Of a DNA stretch of 64,000 nt, positions 60,559 through 64,000 are shown piece after piece. The notes beneath the pieces are model-generated. The model was not told the origin of the DNA and did no database searches. It was given only the letters and a program-made list of their open reading frames with translations. Position 1 is the stretch's first letter. Every line of letters begins with the position of its first letter. A program made the translations under genes and the position numbers. Source of the DNA: Pelodera strongyloides (taxonomy: Eukaryota > Nematoda > Chromadorea > Rhabditida > Rhabditidae). The stretch covers positions 186,001-250,000 of the forward strand of contig JAANDG010000010.1 of NCBI GenBank assembly GCA_036852015.1. The letters are read 5' to 3'.

Positions 60559-61313
60559 AAAGTGAACGGAATGTCGGACATGTGCACTTCATAGATATGG
60601 AAGATGTGGCAAGGACAGAGTCAGTTAGCAACAGCTCAGCTTAATGAGCGCAGGAAAGCAACCGCGTCAAATTTGCAAGTTAACTTAGGGTTGAATATTT
60701 GCAAGGGTGGATCTGGCTACTGTACCTCCTACATATGAATCAGTATCGTTAAGATCTATGCATACAAGTTCGATTACGAAAGACGCCAATCAATACAAAA
60801 TCCTAAATAGTAGAATTGTCCTAGTGACGTGATAAATCTCAACCGCTAGTGTCGGGAGCTGCAATTTGACTTTCTACTCTAATTTCTCTAGGCCAGCCTA
60901 ATAAATAAAGGAGCTACGATCGGGGGGGGGGCGTGGCTTCATAACATTAAAGCAATTGCGTGCCGAGTCTTGAAACGAATACCGCACACGTTAAAGGTGT
61001 ATGGTGGTTTGATTCCGACGTCAGAAATCTTAAGAAAAACGCCGCGTAACGTAGGTGTGAAGGCGTAGAGGTTTACTTCAAAGATTTAAAGTGTAACATT
61101 ATCTGGGTTTTCTATTTTAAAGTTTAAGTGCGAAATTGAGGCGTGTGAAAGTGTGACCTAGACTGGTTTAGGCGCTCCAGTAAGGTGATATTCAAATTGT
61201 CCGATTTTGCCATTGACGTGTTACTTCAAGCCTAAAAAACAGACTTCTGCTAATAGTATGAGTAGCTCAGTAACTTTCATGGGCAGAGAACTTACATACA
61301 GCAATTACAGCTA

Positions 61314-61481
61314 TTAAAGCGGTACAACAACCGATTTTTGAAACGTAGTTGAATAACTTTATTTCCATGCGTCACATGCAAATGAGTATGATTATAATAA
61401 ACACAATTCGACCCCACCTAGCAAAAATACAAACGCTTGCAGTAAAAAACGTAAAAAAAACCGACTGTTATTCCGCTTTAA
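61314..61481. mobile_element. MITE-like family B element
   Basis: Starts TTAAAGCGGTACAACAACCG, ends CCGACTGTTATTCCGCTTTAA. The interior TTTCCATGCGTCACATGCAA matches the 7351 copy closely. Confidence 0.8.
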
Positions 61482-61865
61482 CATCCCAACTGGTCATTAC
61501 TAAACAAACGGTGCAGAGTACGAAAAAAACTCAAAATCTGACATCCATGATTGCCAATAGATGCCTAGGTTTTTGAGATTTTATTTTATCAATATGCGAA
61601 TACTCCTACACTATTATAATTATATACAGTGTAATGGATAGGCGCATAGCTTGTGCATTATAGGATAACTGGGTAGGCCTACGCCTAACGGCCATCTAAG
61701 GACTTTTTTACATCCGCCTGCAAGGTCTTACTTTGGATTTTAACGTTTACGCGATTAAATTTCACCACCCACTATCCTGCACATCCGTAGAAACAAACAA
61801 ACAAAAAGCGAATTAGTAACTAAACTAGTGTAAATGTAGTTTACATGTATAGTAGAACAACTACA

Positions 61866-61926
61866 CATAAGCGTGCGTGTGTGTATCTGTCAATCTGTGT
61901 GTGTGTGTGGGCGTGAGTGTGTGTAA
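61866..61926. repeat. GT/CA dinucleotide tract
   Basis: Interrupted (GT)n with GTGTGTGTGTGTG as the longest pure run. A similar tract lies at about 53676-53730. Confidence 0.8.
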
Positions 61927-63375
61927 GATAATACTGTAATGTTTGATCCACGCATATTGTTTAGTTTAGAACAACACATCGATAAACCATAACCATACGT
62001 TCGCATCCCTAAATAAAAACAGCATAACCATTCAAAAATTATAAGAGCACCACTCTTTTGATTCTAAAGTGGAAATGCTCGAAAAAGGGTCGAATTACGC
62101 TTGAAAAAAAATGGTTGGAATCTTAAAATGGCCATTTTTTATCTTGCACAAATGTAATATTATATATTTCAATATAAATTAGAAACAACATGAATTGCAC
62201 AGTTGCAGGGTAAGGTTCACGCGAAAGCTTATTACCTGTTCCACCGAAATACTAAGCAGTGTAAACGGCGAGTTCCATAAATTGCTCGCAGATTGGTAAT
62301 ACGCTGTGGACTGCTATCTTTGTGCCGCACGCTCTAGGCACACTTTTTTGTGCCGCTCAATCCTCGCCCATTTCCCAGAGGAAACAAGTTGGGCCCTCTG
62401 GCACGCCAGATAAAATACTTATTAGCAAAAAGGGAATTAACACTAGAGGTTTTTGTTGTCCGTAAATATCACTTAAACCTGTTTCGGTTTGAAAAGCCAC
62501 GACCTAGCCTCGAACTCGCGTTGCGTGCGTAGTAGGCAAAGCGTTAGTCCTGTGTCCAATTCATATGCTAATTCTGTTTCGAGTTACCTCTTGTCACGGA
62601 TGACATGACCAAATCTACTTCCTGTATTTTTTCCTTTCAAACGTGAAAATGTAAAAATATCAAAATATGCTCATTCTCATAAGATCATGTTACTTTATTG
62701 CATGCATTCAAAAGCGAGTGCCATTTACACAAAGGTTATTGGCGTAATAATTTTTGTAGTTATTCTTTGTTGAAAATGTAAAATTGTTTCCCTATCCAGT
62801 GGATTCCCTTACCAATTGGCATGCGCGGCTTTCATTTTGACGAACAATTTTTACATTTTGATTTTACGTGGAAAGTTCATGTCCATTCTGAAATGTTAAT
62901 AAAATACTGTAGTCTAGTATGGCGAAAAATTTAATCGTTATTTACAAAAAAAAAACTTAATCTTTCACCGAACTTTTATAAGGCCTCTGAAACAACAAAA
63001 TAAATATTGAAATACCTGCAGTTCTCTCAAGTTTTGTAAAACGTTTTCTCAAGTTTTATTCACAAAAAAAATGTGGTAACTGGCAAGATGCACAAGTAGA
63101 GTATCTAGACACACAGCGCTGGCAACGTGGCGCGCAAGCCACGCGGTAACGGCGTGCAAAATGTACGCGGGCTTATAATTTTGTGTGCCAATTACACGCT
63201 GCTTGCGCGCCACGTTTACATTGGGAGGAGACAGGAGAGAGACAACAAAGGCAACGTAATTTAAACACCGTAACGTTGGGGGATTGTACAATTATATTTA
63301 TAATTATAAGCCCACACTTTGGGCAAGGCTGGGTGAGCGTGAGTGGGAATAAGCCCTGGAGCTGGGAGTACAAGT

Positions 63376-63526
63376 TTAAGCGGTACAACGGCCGGTTTTT
63401 GAAACCAATGTTGGACAACTGCATTTCTATATGCTGTATGCAAATGAATAATTGGGCAGTTATGTGAATAGTGGAAGTCATACAACGTCCAACGTAATTT
63501 CAAACACCGGCTCTTATATTGCTTTG
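63376..63526. mobile_element. MITE-like family B element
   Basis: Starts TTAAGCGGTACAACGGCCGG, ends CACCGGCTCTTATATTGCTTT. The interior has ATATGCTGTATGCAAATG. Confidence 0.65.
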
Positions 63527-63695
63527 ATGATAAGTGGACGTTGTTAGTCTTGGAAATGCATCTTTAATATATTTATAATTCAGTGTAATCTCACTCGGCA
63601 ATTGTCTCGAACAAGGTATATCATAAAAATAATATCACAATAAAGAAGTGAATAGGTGGATTGATTATACGTAAATTAAAGCATGGGTATAAGAT

Positions 63696-63842
63696 TTAAA
63701 GCGGTATGACACTTGGTTTTGAAATGAATGCTAAACGATTGCGCCTCCATGTATTTGATGTAACCTGTGTTTGTTCGATGCAGTGCCTTTTCTGTTAAAA
63801 CAGCACATGCACGTTCACAAACCACATGTCATGCCGCTTTAA
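63696..63842. mobile_element. MITE-like family B element
   Basis: Starts TTAAAGCGGTATGACACTTG, ends CACATGTCATGCCGCTTTAA, with tips complementary over about 20 bases. It lies only 170 bases from the previous copy and has a different centre. Confidence 0.75.
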
Positions 63843-64000
63843 TTGATATTTCAAGTTATGTTAACCGGGTTACAAGAATTGAAAACTAACAAGCAACAAG
63901 CTAATCAAAGTTAGGATTTAGAAACTGAGATAAAAATGCTTCAACAATATAATCACCTAAATATATGTACACCATTAATCTCTCTACTTTACTTTACTAA

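Larger units (their letters stand above)
55937..64000. other. Gene-free, repeat-dense interval
   Basis: No exon with paired splice sites or recognisable product over 8 kb. It carries at least six family A/B MITE copies or fragments, a GTCACC repeat, a 45-base tandem duplication, a GT/CA tract and GGCGCAC patches, all listed separately. Confidence 0.6.

Overview
The window looks like nuclear DNA of a nematode, probably a rhabditid; I do not assign a genus. The reasons are short exons with GT..TTTCAG introns, start codons lying directly behind unpaired splice acceptors (the signature of spliced-leader trans-splicing), interstitial TTAGGC telomere-type repeats, and the gene content: patched-related protein, a nicotinic acetylcholine receptor alpha subunit, a ZFP-1/AF10 orthologue and a LURY-1-type luqin/RYamide precursor. 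I assembled the exons by hand. In every accepted model the reading phase carries across all introns.

Layout. 297-4553 (+): the 3' half of a patched-related (PTR) gene whose start lies outside the window. 4.6-8.7 kb: repeats only. 8779-16642 (+): a complete 17-exon Cys-loop receptor alpha subunit, about 551 residues. 17212-20341 (-): a 9-exon, about 241-residue gene I cannot identify, convergent with the receptor. 23105-24870 (-): a 5-exon dephospho-CoA kinase of the DCAKD type. 25.1-25.4 kb (+): an orphan Ser/Thr/Pro-rich exon. 27117-42057 (-): a PHD/extended-PHD/leucine-zipper chromatin protein (zfp-1/AF10), about 941 residues from the first Met of the PHD1 exon, with an apparent in-frame N-terminal extension and a 6.3 kb intron separating the PHD half from the C-terminal half. 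42-49.7 kb: no confident gene, a few weak candidates. 49738-53452 (-): a 9-exon gene for a secreted Cys-rich protein of about 307 residues, family unknown. 55108-55900 (-): a 3-exon luqin-like neuropeptide precursor with three RYamide peptides. 56-64 kb: gene-free and repeat-dense.

The genes do not form a pathway or a clear operon; this is an ordinary chromosomal neighbourhood. Two signalling genes (nAChR subunit, luqin peptide) and a chromatin regulator sit among housekeeping and unknown genes.

The non-coding fraction carries a strong structural theme. Many short palindromic elements begin TTAAAG and end CTTTAA but have at least four unrelated interiors (families A to D), as expected for miniature inverted-repeat transposons inserting at TTAA. 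There are also decayed tRNA-derived sequences, GGCGCAC-rich patches, long GA/CT tracts, and minisatellites, one of which runs into the stop codon of the secreted-protein gene. I found no viral genome, CRISPR array, rRNA or intact tRNA.
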